Source: Didymodactylos carnosus (lineage: Eukaryota > Rotifera > Eurotatoria > Philodinida > Philodinidae). From it: a DNA stretch of 64,000 nt. Every line of letters starts with the position of its first letter. The first letter of the stretch is position 1. The position numbers and the translations under genes were made by a program. The stretch lies in assembly GCA_905250885.1 (NCBI GenBank), contig CAJNOQ010000095.1:1-64000 (forward strand). The letters run 5' to 3'. This document shows, piece after piece, positions 13,570 to 25,720 of this stretch. The notes beneath the pieces were generated by a model, which saw nothing but the letters and a program-made list of their open reading frames with translations, did not search any database and had not been told where the DNA came from.

Positions 13570-13745
13570 AATGTACTTCAAGTCAAATACTTGAAAAAGT
13601 GTTTGATATAAGTAATGAAATCAGTCCTTGTGGTTTTTTACAAGAAATTTTACTTATAAGTACCCTGAATTTACTTTTCAAGTACTTGTCTAAACATTTG
13701 GATTAATGCAAGTAAAAAGTTACTTGAAAAACTTCAACCACGTAT
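13570..13745. repeat. Array of degenerate ACTTG/CAAGT words
   Basis: The pentamer ACTTG or its complement CAAGT occurs many times in under 200 bases (ACTTCAAGTCAAATACTTGAAAAAG, TTTCAAGTACTTGTC, GTTACTTGAAAAAC), often as the palindrome CAAGTACTTG. Such iterated subterminal words are known inside hAT-type DNA transposons, so a hAT-like relic is the likeliest explanation. Confidence 0.5.
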
Positions 13746-14664
13746 TTGTTTTATGTATCTTTATTTTGTATTTTGTACGTATTGTGCAGCAAAAAAAAAT
13801 GAAATAATGGACTATAGTGATTACTGACATAGTCCATTACTGAAATTTTTTGTGACCCCATATTCGTTGGAGCAGGTGATTATACAAAAGCTTGCAAGTA
13901 AGAAAAGTGACTTGTGTAGATTATACTTTTTATTTTTCTACATGATTGACTTGTACGATCTAATTGTTCTTGTAAAACGTGCTTTTGTTGTCAGACACAA
14001 AGCATCATCCGATCTCAATTATGTTATTGTTTGATCAATTAATCCCATTAAGACCATATGTCATTCAATCCGAAAACTGTCATATTTTTTACCATACACC
14101 TCTTCATCAGTAAAGAAATAAACTCATGTTTAAGATTTTTTTTTTTTTTGAAGTAAACATGTCTACATTATAATAATCACTTATTTTATTCTGAGAATAA
14201 GAGAGAAGAATAGAACAGAAATATTATACTTTTATTTCAAATAGACAGGCTTAACGTGAGAGCGATTTTTTAAAATATTTACTCGAAATATATTTTTGTA
14301 TGGTAGAAGCTTGCTGAATGTGGCATCGTTATTGAAAGAGATTGTTGCTGACTCCATAATTGGTTGTTTCTTTTTTATACATAGTTTAAAAATCAGACGT
14401 TGTTTGAGACAAACATGTTTTTAACAGAACGAAACAAAAACACACATTTTTAAAAAGTGCATATAAGCACACATAAACAATGGTTTAATTCTCAATTACG
14501 AATGACTACTTCAGAACAGTAGGTACATTATAATAGAAATTAACCTGACTACCTTATTAAAAATTAAATTAGTCTTTTTTCTGCGCACATCAATTATATT
14601 CTACTATTTAGTTAAGAGATGTCGTTAATACGACTCATGCAGACAGAAAATAGTGAAGTGAACG

Positions 14665-14800
14665 CATGTATCTAGATTAAAGCTAAATTTATCTAGTTTG
14701 AATCTAGTTGCTGCAAAAATATATTTAAATTTCATCTAGTTGCAACTACATAAAATTTAGCGTCAATTAAATCCAACTAACTGCAACTAGATTTTCTCAT
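14665..14800. repeat. Array of degenerate CTAGTTGCAACTAG words
   Basis: ATCTAGTT and its complement AACTAGAT recur, several times as parts of the palindrome CTAGTTGCAACTAG (ATCTAGTTGCAACTA, CTAACTGCAACTAGAT, TTTGAATCTAGTTGC). Same style of array as at 13.6 kb but with a different word, 0.2 kb upstream of the glycosyltransferase start. Confidence 0.5.
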
Positions 14801-14990
14801 TTACTTATTTTTCCTTAAATAGTATTAATACATTAATAATACTGAATCTACCAGAACATTCAACTGTCATCGCATCACTAGTACCAATCTTCACTCATGT
14901 TCTACAATACTAAATATTCAGTTTAACAATCCTCTCGATTTAATATCAAAACATTTATTTTAGTAGATTTATGCACATTTATGTCTTCGT

Positions 14991-16812
14991 ATGGTACGAA
15001 ATAGTTTATGGAAACGAACGATTTTATCGTATTTTTTGTTTGTCCTAACGCTTTGTATTATTTGGTCCATCCATTCATCATCCATTAAATCGGAAGAAGA
15101 TGAAGATATTTTATCATCGCAACAATCAAAAATGCATAAAACTATCATAACAACAATAATAACCGCAACCACAACAATGAGGACGATAAATATCACAACT
15201 TCATCCTACTCAATCACAACTCCATCATACTCAATCACAACTCATTCTAAAGAATTACGTTTTCTATTATTATTTAACGATCAAAAACATCAAACATCTG
15301 AATTAAATAAATTTATTAATCTAAGTAGTGATTCTTCTATGAGAAAAATACAATATTCAACAGCTAAATATTCTTCTTCTGTGAGAACAAATAATCTAAC
15401 AAGTAAACATTTCATTGAATCTACAGAGATAGCATCATGGCAAAATGAACCGAGGGTGACATATTGGTTAACAAATGGTAAAACAGCTGGAATTAATTTA
15501 TCAACAGTTTTAGCCCAAAAAAATCCTAAAAAATATCTAGTCTATGTTTGTCATGAAAACTGTGGAGGTATATGTTTCAATTTTACATTGATCATTGTTA
15601 ATTATAGTACATTATGTTTTTCTAATGTTATTGCAAAAAATCTTCTCTACCATATAATTATATAACAGTAGTTGTTGTTTTTTTTGTCCTATTTAGGATG
15701 GGGTGATCGTCTAAGAGGAATAATGTCAGTATTTATGATGTCGTTAATGTTAGATCGTAATTTTCAAATTGAAATAACTCATCCATGTAATCTCACACGA
15801 ATATTGAAACCAAACTTTTACAATTGGTTACAACCGTTGAATCTCATTCGTCGTAATAATCTCACTCGTAAACGCTATAAATTAACTCGTAAAATGATCA
15901 TTACATCAGCTAATGCTAAAGAATTTTTTTTGAAAAATGTATCAAGAATTATTCGAAATTCAACAATAGATGAAATATGGCCAGAAGATGTTCTCTATAT
16001 TGCCACAAATAAAAACTATTATTATGAGATGTCAGAAAATGTACGATACCGTAAAAAATTTAAAACTTATGGAATTTTAACAAAATATAATATTAAATTA
16101 GAAACATTATTTCCATTGTTTTATGAACTTTTATTTCAACCAGTAGAACGTGTTAAAAATCAAATTGAAAAATATACAAAAATGAGGCTTAATAAAACGT
16201 TAATATGTGCACAAATGAGAACAGGTAAAATATCTTGTTTTTTACAAAAAAAATCTTCTATTTTATTTTATATAATATAGAGTTTGATCAATATGAAATG
16301 TTTGTAATGTCTTGTTATATTAATAATTCTATGAACTTTTTTTAGGCCAAAATCCAACATTATCCAATGATAAGATATTGCCTGGTCGACAAAATATAAC
16401 CGAAACTATATTTAATTTTATCGATGATTATATAAAAACTAATCTTAGTCATAATAAAATGATTGATTATAGGATATTTATAACGACCGATAGCGATAGT
16501 GTAAAGACGGAAGCTAAAGTTCGTTATTCGGATCATTTAATTTATACTCAAGGCGCAATAACTCATTTAGATCGTTCTGATACAGATCAAGCATGTCGTG
16601 AACAAGACAAATTATTAACGGATTTTCATTTGTTAGGCGATTGTGATTTATCTATAATATCAAATTCTGGTTTTGGTATATGGGGTAATTTAAGACGATA
16701 TGAACCGTATAAAGATTTATACATGTTCTGTGGTGGTAAAATATATCCTATAAAATCATTATGGCATAAGTATGAAATGCATAAACAAAATAATTTCGGT
16801 CAATTATGTTGA
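14991..16812 (+). CDS. Type II membrane glycosyltransferase, fucosyltransferase-like
   Basis: Probably a Golgi enzyme that transfers a sugar, likely fucose, from a nucleotide sugar. Three exons join in phase: 14991-15567, 15697-16224, 16346-16812, giving 523 residues. A short basic N-terminus (MVRNSLWKR) is followed by a membrane segment at about residues 10-27, then a Ser/Thr-rich stem with many N-x-S/T sites, then the catalytic region. That region holds CGGWGDRLRGI (residues 191-201), the GGxGDRLRG motif of NodZ/FUT8/POFUT-like enzymes; QMRTG (365-369), corresponding to the donor-binding HxRxG motif with Gln in place of His; TTDSD (415-419); and SNSGFGIWGN near residue 480. The start chosen is the first ATG in frame; two upstream ATGs are out of frame. 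It converges with the cupin gene at 18252-18857. Acceptor sugar and exact CAZy family cannot be fixed by eye. Confidence 0.77.
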
Positions 16813-18251
16813 AAAAATTTAAAAGAAACGAAATAAAATACCAAGTAAGTTAACATAGTAATGACATAGAAGAAACAATTATGTAAATTCAATATCTTTG
16901 AATAAACAAAATGGTAAATATGTCATTATCCAAGCAAGGAAAATTTGTATAATCAACTAATAAACAAAAATATTCCAAGGAGAAGAGAAAAAAAACAGCA
17001 ACGCCTCTCTTTCAATTAGTTCTGTCGACAGAATGAAAAAAACGAAAAAAATAAAATTCAAATGAAGACAGTATCGTCACTGTAGTCCGTAGCGAACAAG
17101 ACTGAAATAACGAATTCTTTTTTTGTTTTCTGCCAGAAATGACGATTATTTTTAAACCTTTCGATGTATATATATATGTAGAATAATGTGGCGCGGCGTT
17201 TACTTTCAGAATATGCATCAGATTTAGTACAATCCATTCATTTTGTTTCAAAAAGATTTTCGAAAGTCCTTTGTCTCTCAAAATAAGATATCAATCACCT
17301 TTAGACGACCTTCTATTGAATACAGAGATGTCCTTTCAGCGTAAATCTTAAAAATGTTTTAATAAAACTTCAGTCAGATATTCTCTTTGCGGTTATAAGG
17401 CGTGTAATGTTCAGTACGATACCATTTTCTCGGGAATCCTCTCACGCATCTTCATAACTTTTTTTTGTTTCAAAGTCATACAATATGGCACAAATAGATT
17501 TTTAAAACTTGCGTCTAATTTTAATAAAAGTACATCATTTTTTAGACCAGACCATCTAGTTTAATCCGGTATTTTCAATTGTTATCACTCTTGAAATTTT
17601 GATATTCTGTCGAATTTTGATACCTACTGAACGACTGAACATTTTTATCTTCAATTTTTTCATAATCGTTTCTCACTAGAATCTATGTGCCCTAAAAGTT
17701 GAGTTAATAGTGGATGTACATGTACAATGTAAAACAAAGTGTTCTGAGGTGAGCTTTCTTAAAGCTAGTTATCGAATTACACATATTTTATATCTGATTC
17801 TCTACATCCAAAACATAAGATATTTTCGCATAATATTCTCAATTCAACAAAAGTCTCAACGAATAGAAACTCATTATATAAAAATTTTTTTGTAACTGAT
17901 GTATATTTTTTTGTTTGATTGTATAATGTTTTAGATTGAACTATTTATATTATCTTGGAGCTGGTCTCCTCTTATTTGTTACTATTTTTACTAAAACTTA
18001 AGTTACTTGTCACATGACCTTATACAAAATGAGATTCTACAAAACATAAAAGGATATCACAATAAATTAGTTTAACTAACATTCTGTGACAAAATTAATA
18101 TCATAAAAATAAAATGAAAAAGAAGACGTATCTAGGATAGTTTTCAAGTCTGCTATGGAGCACCCTCTTTTGTAAACGGTAAACTCAACCAAATGTTGGA
18201 GATTGATTTTTGACTTACATTCTCAATTAGTCTATAACTCTTTTATCATTT
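16813..18251. other. Intergenic stretch between convergent genes
   Basis: Holds a poly(A) signal for the glycosyltransferase at 16832-16837 (AATAAA). The remainder is AT-rich, with no supported exon and no strong inverted repeat. Confidence 0.5.
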
Positions 18252-18857
18252 TTATGTCAATTTTATTGACGCACATGCAGTCTTATCTGATTGTGGTAGT
18301 TTATCGTCAGTCGCCGACTTTAAATAGTAGCTTGCAAACCAGTTTGTACTTGTTCCAATATTTTTCAAAGCATGACATTTTTCAGCAGTGATTTTAATAC
18401 CTACAGCGCCCATGGCATCGTCTCGAATATCAAATATATAATCTTCACTTGTACCAGCATCTTTTTCACCGACACGAAACTGAAATTTACCATGTAACAG
18501 TACAATTATTTCGCTCGCATCTTTATGTTGGTGATTTCCACGAACACTTTTCGATTTTAAACTTGCAAAATGGGCACTCCGTTCTATGTGAAATAGCACA
18601 CCTTGTTCATGTGTAATATGAAGATTGGAAGAGATATTTACATAGGTGAATAATTTCGATTGAGGTAATAAAGAACTATCAGCCAAACCGTTAATATTAT
18701 TTTTTCTGCTGGATAATAAATCGGAGTTACGAAAGTAATAGAAAGTGAGTATTGTTGTGCCTACAACAAACCACAATACGACGAATGTACGACGCTGTTT
18801 GATTGAAGAACGATTAGAATCTGGTAAAAGAGATGAGGAAGACCTATGACCGTACAT
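18252..18857 (-). CDS. Membrane-anchored cupin protein, RGNHxH type
   Basis: Single-exon gene of 201 residues. Residues 1-24 are polar and basic, residues 25-42 form one hydrophobic membrane segment, and the rest is a luminal-type domain, so a type II topology is expected. The domain contains RGNHQHKDASEIIVLLHGKF (from residue 106), which matches the metal-site strand of cupins; RGNHxH followed by a GKFxFRVG turn is typical of the WxcM/FdtA-like branch that modifies nucleotide sugars or polysaccharides in bacteria. The second His and the Glu that usually complete the metal site are present (HQH, E). It has no introns, unlike its neighbours, and lies tail to tail with the glycosyltransferase. 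Acquisition from bacteria followed by gain of a membrane anchor is possible but unproven; a retrocopy of a host gene is the alternative. Substrate unknown. Confidence 0.65.
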   Translation of the reverse strand: MYGHRSSSSLLPDSNRSSIKQRRTFVVLWFVVGTTILTFYYFRNSDLLSSRKNNINGLADSSLLPQSKLFTYVNISSNLHITHEQGVLFHIERSAHFASLKSKSVRGNHQHKDASEIIVLLHGKFQFRVGEKDAGTSEDYIFDIRDDAMGAVGIKITAEKCHALKNIGTSTNWFASYYLKSATDDKLPQSDKTACASIKLT

Positions 18858-19021
18858 TCGTTAAATTTGAACTAAATACAACAACTATCAGTACATCTAA
18901 AATTAGTCACCTGAAGAAAGTAAGATTTTATAGCGTTAACACATGAACTGTACTCTGTAGACTTTGAAAGAAAGATTTGAACTAAACTGAAAGTTAACTT
19001 TGACTGTAATGGATCAATAAA

Positions 19022-19905
19022 GGAAGGGTATTTGTAAAAGACGCCATCACCCACCAACACCCCTAAACTACCTGAGACTATCCTAGATTAATAGAACGCG
19101 CCAAATAACCCTACACCAACATTCACTAACACCCACTTGAATCTAAACCTGAGATACCCGGAATAGAATACCACCACCAACGCCCAAATGGACGAGTATT
19201 TCCACTCGCTGATTCTCTCCACAGTATTTAGGACGCTGATTTACCTATAGAAACGCATGTACATCACATATTTAGAGTCTACATCCTTCATCAAATACTT
19301 CATTCGGAGAACACCACTTAAAGGGATAACTGGAAAGTTTTTTTGATATCCGTCGCAGAATACATCTAGGTATACAAATTCAAAGCTACCGATTATGTAT
19401 TACATCTATGACTTAAAAAAACAATATTCAGCGAAAAAAAACAATTTTTGGTAGAATAGTAGATTACAAATACTGGCATTAAAGGTGATGTAAAAATATG
19501 TGTCACGCGCTAATATATGAGTGAAAGTATAAAGTATAATAGAATAACAGAAAGTATAACACTTTCTTTCATATTTTAGCGCGTAACACACACTTTTACA
19601 TCGCCTTCAATGACAATATTTGTAATCTACTATTCTACCAAGGTGTGTAGACTCTAAATGTGTGATGTATGTACGTTTCTATAGGTAACGCAGCGTCCCA
19701 AATACTGTGGAGAGGATCAGCGGGTGCAAATACCCGTCCATTTGGGTGGCGGTGGTACTATTCCATTCTGGATACCTCAGGTTCAAGTAGGTATGGGCGT
19801 AGGGTTATTTGGCGTACTCTATCGATTTAGGATAGACTCAGGCAGTTTAGAGGTGTTGGTAGGTGATGGCGTCTTTTGCAAATATCCGTAAAGAGAAAAC
19901 GCGAT
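19022..19905. repeat. Large palindromic (fold-back) DNA element
   Basis: The outer arms, about 19022-19287 and 19640-19905, are inverted copies at roughly 85% identity by eye: ATTTGTAAAAGACGCCATCA at left, TGATGGCGTCTTTTGCAAAT at right. The inner arms at about 19450-19530 and 19550-19635 continue the palindrome (TGGTAGAATAGTAGATTACA with its complement TGTAATCTACTATTCTACCA). Between outer and inner parts the left arm has about 160 extra bases (about 19288-19449), where the right arm has only a few. No protein is encoded. It is a non-autonomous element between the cupin gene and the end of TMEM62. Confidence 0.85.
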
Positions 19906-20041
19906 TGCGAATGATAAATAAAGCCAACGATCAGCGAGATTTTATTGTGTTGCAAAAAAATAAATAAATAATTGCATAATGTAGAAAAACAAACAACTTG
20001 ACAAAAAAATATATAAATTTATCTATTGTTTTAAGAGATTC

Positions 20042-20060
20042 ATATATATATATATATATG
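20042..20060. repeat. (AT)n microsatellite
   Basis: An uninterrupted run of alternating A and T of about 18 bases between the palindromic element and TMEM62. No other function visible. Confidence 0.9.
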
Positions 20061-20181
20061 AGATAAAATATTTTTCCTTTAAAAAAAAAAATGCATCTAA
20101 AAGAAGACAAGCAAAATAAATATCTTTATGATTATAAATTGTGACTATAATTTTGAGTTAACGTTCTTGTGCACCAATATT

Positions 20182-23100
20182 TTATGGATCTAGAAGGTCG
20201 AAACGAATGTTAGCACCTGTGTTGAGAATATTACATAATGAAATCCGAACAAATTTTTTCAAGAGCATTAAACAGAATTAATATACCTGTTGAGAGAAAA
20301 ATTGGTTCATGAATATCGGCAGTATCTCCATCTGTTTTATTCAATAACACTCCAAATTGATTTAATTCTAATTTATTCGTTTTATAAAATAGAAATACTG
20401 TAAATATTATTAAAAATAGTCCAAATGGTGAAAGGATCCAGCCTAGATTATATGACAATGTAAAAATCAATGAAATCATAAATATAAAAAAGACTGCATA
20501 ACCAAATATAACATAAGTTAGTATACGACATATTTTTTGCAAACGTGTACGAGTTCTATATACATTCGTTTGTAGATCAATATAACGATAATAGACAGAA
20601 CATGCCAGAGCAAATGTTAATGGAAATACAAACATATAAAGCTATAACGAAATAATAATTCAATTTGACAATAAATTGGAATTACAAATCTCACTTGTAC
20701 AGTGCCCATAAATGGTTGTGTATCAGGATAAAGATATATACCATGAATCACAGTACCCCAAAGGAAGGCAGCACCAAAATAGTCCTTAGTAAAGTAGCCA
20801 ATGTACCAAGGACCTAAACAAAAACAAGAACACTTATTAGCCTAGATCTGTGAAACATCTATCTATTCAATTTTAGAGAACTAAATCCGGTTTATCGTTT
20901 TTCAATATTTTCCATCCGTTTCATAGAGGATGAAGATTATTTAACAGTATAAATCATACAGTAAGACTAAATTATTTCAATATTAGAATCGCGCTAAAAA
21001 AATATAGAACTAATTTTACGGCAATTAGTGATAATTTTGGGATAGAATGAATGTCTAGAACGCTCTTTAGAGTATCATTTATACGTGAGAGACATTTAAA
21101 ACTGCATATCATCGGGACAAAAAATAACGTTGGTTTTAAGTTGCTGAAGAGTTCTTTTTCATATTCAGCACACTTCTCGTGTACTAAAAATCGCATAAAA
21201 ATCGGCAATTAATCGTGAAAAATCATATGATTAATCGTGCGTTTAATCGCAATTAATTGACGACTTTTTTCTTGGTAATAATTATGAACCCATCTTAGAA
21301 AACACATATTTTTTTGTTTTTTCATTGTTTATTATGTATAATGATATGTACATCACACAGCAAGGGTCTTAGTACCAGCTGAAGTCGGAGCCTTTCCGAC
21401 GAGTCGATTTTAGACATTGCCCAGGTACCAGCTGTTCATTGGGCTCCTCGACTTAAACCTCTGAGGGATCATAGAGAAGACTTGACAACTCCGTTTTACT
21501 CTAAAATAAAAAGATGATCTGAATATAAGTGTATTTCTCGTTGAAATGGTGTTTCTTATATACATACTTTACTGTAAAATAAAATGGTGAATAACAGTAA
21601 CCATTTAATCGCTTAAAATCAATAATTAATCGAAATTAATTGCCATTTTTAAAAAAAAAGAAAAATTATCGGAATCGCCAATTAATCGCAATTTATCTGC
21701 GATTTTTCAAGAATCGCAATTAATTGTTAAAAATACCGCGATTTCGTTGACATGGGTTGATAACCCGCACGATTTTCTATTTTTGGCTAGGGATACTTCC
21801 AAATTTTTAGGAAAAATTTTCAAACTAATACGATTTTCCCATGGAAATTTTTTGTGGTATTTTGTCTGAAAATTTTTCCTAAACTTTTGAAAGTACCCCT
21901 CACCAAAAATAAAAAATCTTCTGGGTTATCGAGTGTGCTGGGTACGGAAAAGCAATTTTCAGCAGCTCAAAACCAAATCCGTTTCAGTGATCCTTAGTCA
22001 TTTAACTTCTGTCGATAGCGCGCGTTAAGAATATTAACGAGGTGGAACTGAAATTATTACAAATTTCTTTTTTCTTTGCGGATACGAATGTTTTGATCAG
22101 CATCCAAAAGATTATTCATTTCTTAGTCAACATACAATATACAAACATATACAATATGAAGAACAAACAATATATTCACAAATGCAAAGCCATGCTAACG
22201 TTCTTTAGATGTTCTTTATCTTTTCTTTTCCCTAATGGTTGAGAACGTGTTTTATCGCTAACTTGATACAGATTAAATACAATAGTTAATCCAACTGAAT
22301 ATTTTCATGAATAGTGTGTTTCATACCGAAATAATCTTCAGGATACTGATCACAATCTGCTGATCCAAAGTACATTTTCTCGCTTTCTTGTCGTATAAAT
22401 TTCTACTCATATCCTTCCTGAGTTCCTTCAAAATTTCTTTGAAGCAATTTTATAACGTTTGAAACGAATATCAATACGTTTAAATGAACTTTAGTTCTAA
22501 TCCAGTTTTAACTTGTCACGCATCGTTAGTAGACTTGTTCATACAAACTGCTTAATTAAGAAAATATGAGTATAAAAACCAAGTCAATTTTGTGTCGACT
22601 TTATAATGACTCTAGTACTTTTACATGCATTTTTGGCGAACGAATTACCATTGTCAAAGCGTTGTTGAAATTATTCAACATCAGAAAATCTATCTGTTAA
22701 TGATATTGACACCAATACAATTTAAACATTAAAGAAAATTGTAATCGAAATGAAAACAAAAGAAGTAATATGATCTTTAGCCAATTTCATTGCAAACAAT
22801 CAGTTCTATCGTCTTTTAACCGTCTATTTTTCTTAAATAAACTTTTTTTCTTCTTTTATTTTAAAGAGAAGTAAAAGAGAATGGAATAAAATAAAAATCA
22901 AACATCTTCGTATGTTTTTAATCTGAATTGAAACTACTAATACTGAACTTACCGATAAAATAGTAGATGGCTAATCCAAGCAGTGGATAATAAATGACAT
23001 CGACTGAACAAAGTAACATCATACGTTTATGAAAACTATTCCATAAACTACAACAATTTGGACAACAATCTAAAAATACACAGATAGTTTAAAGCTATTG

Positions 23101-25720
23101 TAGATGATAAAACAGCTTTGCTGAATAAATCAACTGAATAAAAAACACATTTTTTGCAAGGAAACACAGTTCAAAATACACTCGGTTAAAAATTCCTTAC
23201 TCAGCATCCTTGTTGCACGATATCGAAAGCACACTAATGTGGTTATATATGCACATAGTGACAATACTAGAAGGATGATACCCTTTAGAAAAGAAAACAA
23301 AAATGTAAAATACACGTCAATTCTTTTTTAATTTTGGATTACGTACAAATGTTGACCAATGAACGAGTAGAATTAGTTTCGATCGATTCCATGCTATTAC
23401 TGATGATATTGACAATGCAAACTCTTCCATTAATTCTTCTGTATTATTTTGATAATCCTACAGATATCCATGTCAAGATTTGTTTTTGTTGTACATTTAC
23501 GTATCACATGAAAATAATAGTACCTGTATTTGTACATGCATTATATGTGTACCCTGTTCGTATAAACTTGTGTTCCACTGTAATATGAATAAATTTAAAT
23601 TATTAATTGAATTAACAGCATATCCGATAAATTTGGAATCAATCGATACACGAACATTATTAATTTGATGTTTAGAAAATATAAGAATTCTTAATAATAA
23701 TAATAGCAGGACAACTTTACTACATGTTTTTATAACATCTATAGAGAATTTCAAACCTGATATGTGTTGATTGTTTGAGCCTATAGAGTGATTCTCGCGG
23801 TGTTTTATATTTTGCTCTTTTTGGATTTGTAATAACAGCATAGATTGATTTATTGTATTGAAAATCGGTAAATGCTAATAACCCACCATCAATTGTCACC
23901 AGACGAAATCTAAAAATAACCAGCAAAGATAAATAAAATGTTGAAATTGAATGGGATATGGAAAAAGAGAAAAAGAATCTATTTATATTACAGGCGATGA
24001 ACTTTCCAATCACCTAATTCCAGTTCAAGTAGTCCATTTGAATGAAGAGCATACAGATGTGGGATACCAGCATGTAAATGTCCGTTAAGATAGGCAAGTG
24101 CATTTCTGAAAATAGATAAAACATACGGATAGTTTATATATTATTTTCATTTTATATTTAACTATGACCTCATTATATATTGTATACCAGGTGATGTCGA
24201 AGAATAGGTAAATGATAATGGATAATGTCCAAAGAATATTGTTGCATTTGACATTTTAGTTTGTTCAGTTAATGTGAGTAAATGACGCATTTCAGACTAG
24301 ACATCAAACAATAAAAATGAACTATAAGTTCGATGGGTAATAATAATATCAAGTCAAAAATATGAATAACTGTGAAATATCTTACCTTAGTTATTTGTCC
24401 TAGAAAATTGAAGGGTCTACCAGCGCCTAAAAAAGAAAGTCTACACTTTTAAAATTGAAGATAATCGAATATTTTTTGATAGAAAAGAGCTTGCCATCGT
24501 TATTCTAGGAGACCTGAAGACATATACAAACACAACTAGGTAAGAAATCATTTTCGAACTAGCATTTAGAGGAGATCTTTGAAAAATACATGTATTTCTC
24601 CAAAACGTAACGCAGAGGTGTAGTATTTTTTTCTATGAATAAAGAGTACAAAGTGTAATTAATCACATTGAATTTGATAGTAGTGTACGTTTCCAAAAAA
24701 CGAATTCAAAAACAAGGTGACAAGTGAGTTTTAGGGAAATGAGAGTTTTCACATCACCCTCATAACCTCTACTCAAAATACATTATAAGAAGTGGATAAC
24801 TTCCGAATATGATTTTCTTAAAATACTAATTTGAAAATGGTTTCTTAACTAGCTTTGCTTATATAAAGATGTGCAAACCTTCTCTTTTTTGATTTGTAAA
24901 GCTGCGGACCACTATCTCTTTGTTTCTAGAAGTAATGAAGAAATATCCGCCTATATTTAAATTTACCTGGTCTGGGACACATATCAATTCCAATGAAACT
25001 ATATTGATCACCTTCACTTGTCTTATGAACATAATGATATGATGAAGAATGATTGAGACCCTGATGAGAATATCGACTAAAACAAAAAATTAAATTCATA
25101 TGTTGATCAAAAACAAATTTCAATTATTTATACCGATAATAACTTTTTAAGGAATCTGGATCGGAATCCATAAAATTATCATGATTGCCTCGCATATCAA
25201 GCCATGCCGTATTTTCTGTAATTTTTGTTCGATTTAATATTTCATTATATCTAATCCATTCTTCTTCGTACTGTTCTGTGCTTCCATGATTATGAATCCA
25301 ATCACCAACAGAGTGAACTAGATCTCCTACAATTTTCAATATGTTCAATATGAAATATATTCATATTTCTCCATCTGTAATTTTTATTATTTTTATGTAC
25401 CCGTAACGACAACAACTGGTGGTTTAATTAAATTAATAAGAGTTTCTGTACAAAATTTTTCAAACTGTTCAGCACGATCTTCATGTCCAATATGTGTTAT
25501 ATGAAGATCTGTTACCTGAAATAATAATTCTACCATGATTAAATACTTCATTTTATCACATCTTACATACGTGTACAAACCAAAATAAATGTTTGTTCAG
25601 CGGACCAAGATATTCATTAGTGGATTCAATATCGACATTCCTATTTTCAGTTAAATTTAAATTTGACGTTGATAGTTTGATAAAACTAATTAATAACACT
25701 AGTAATTTTAATAACATCAT
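20182..25720 (-). CDS. TMEM62: TMEM62 homologue, membrane metallophosphoesterase
   Basis: Multi-pass membrane protein with a luminal metallophosphoesterase domain; its substrate is not established in any animal as far as I know. Fifteen exons join in phase: 25720-25571, 25515-25401, 25326-25134, 25076-24967, 24426-24386, 24296-24169, 24105-23992, 23909-23757, 23689-23524, 23457-23347, 23282-23201, 23069-22953, 20813-20695, 20641-20287, 20216-20182, about 662 residues (human about 640). Residues 1-20 look like a signal peptide; the second Met of the longer frame was chosen. All metal-site motifs are present: DLH (53-55), GD (89-90), GNHD (135-138), GH (226-227), GHLH (254-257). A beta-rich region follows (RILIFSKHQ, NVRVSID), then about five to six membrane segments; PWYIG and GTVIHG match the human C-terminal half. 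If the last intron is not removed, the protein instead ends at a stop at 20231-20233. Intron 12 (2.1 kb) carries nested repeats. Confidence 0.92.
21135..21965. repeat. Interrupted palindromic element with inserted word-repeat array
   Basis: The left piece (about 21135-21185, TTGCTGAAGAGTTC... CATATTCAGCACACTT) and right piece (about 21765-21965, ending GAGTGTGCTGGGTACGGAAAA) match the two ends of the palindromic element at 59367-59690, whose ends read TATTCAGCACACTTGATAAC. The right piece also contains the inner palindrome (GGCTAGGGATACTTCC...GAAAGTACCCCTCACC). Between the pieces lies a stretch with a different character (21189-21757) made of AATTAATCGCAATTAATTG-type words, best read as a second element inserted into the first. 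Located in TMEM62 intron 12. Confidence 0.6.
21189..21757. repeat. Array of degenerate ATTAATCG words
   Basis: Words such as GGCAATTAATCGTG, CGCAATTAATTG, CGAAATTAATTGCC and GCCAATTAATCGCAATTTAT recur at both ends of this stretch in both orientations. The middle (about 21290-21590) is free of them and contains GGTACCAGCTG-type sequence. Words concentrated at both ends are what hAT-like elements show. No transposase seen. Confidence 0.55.

Larger units (their letters stand above)
12700..14957. mobile_element. 2.26-kb interval bounded by 65-bp inverted repeats
   Basis: The sequence at 12700-12767 (AATAAATGTTTTGATATTAA, ATCGAGAGGAT, then TGTAGAACATGAGT) reappears as its reverse complement at 14891-14957, with about 85-90% identity by eye. 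The right copy stops about 30 bases before the start codon of the glycosyltransferase gene. The interval between holds no intact protein but does contain two word-repeat arrays. It could be a dead DNA transposon with these repeats as its ends, or two separate insertions of one short repeat in opposite orientation. Confidence 0.45.

Noticed and set aside
14969-15196. Hydrophobic frame opposite the glycosyltransferase start
   Set aside because: Antisense shadow of the Ser/Thr-rich stem-coding region of the real gene.
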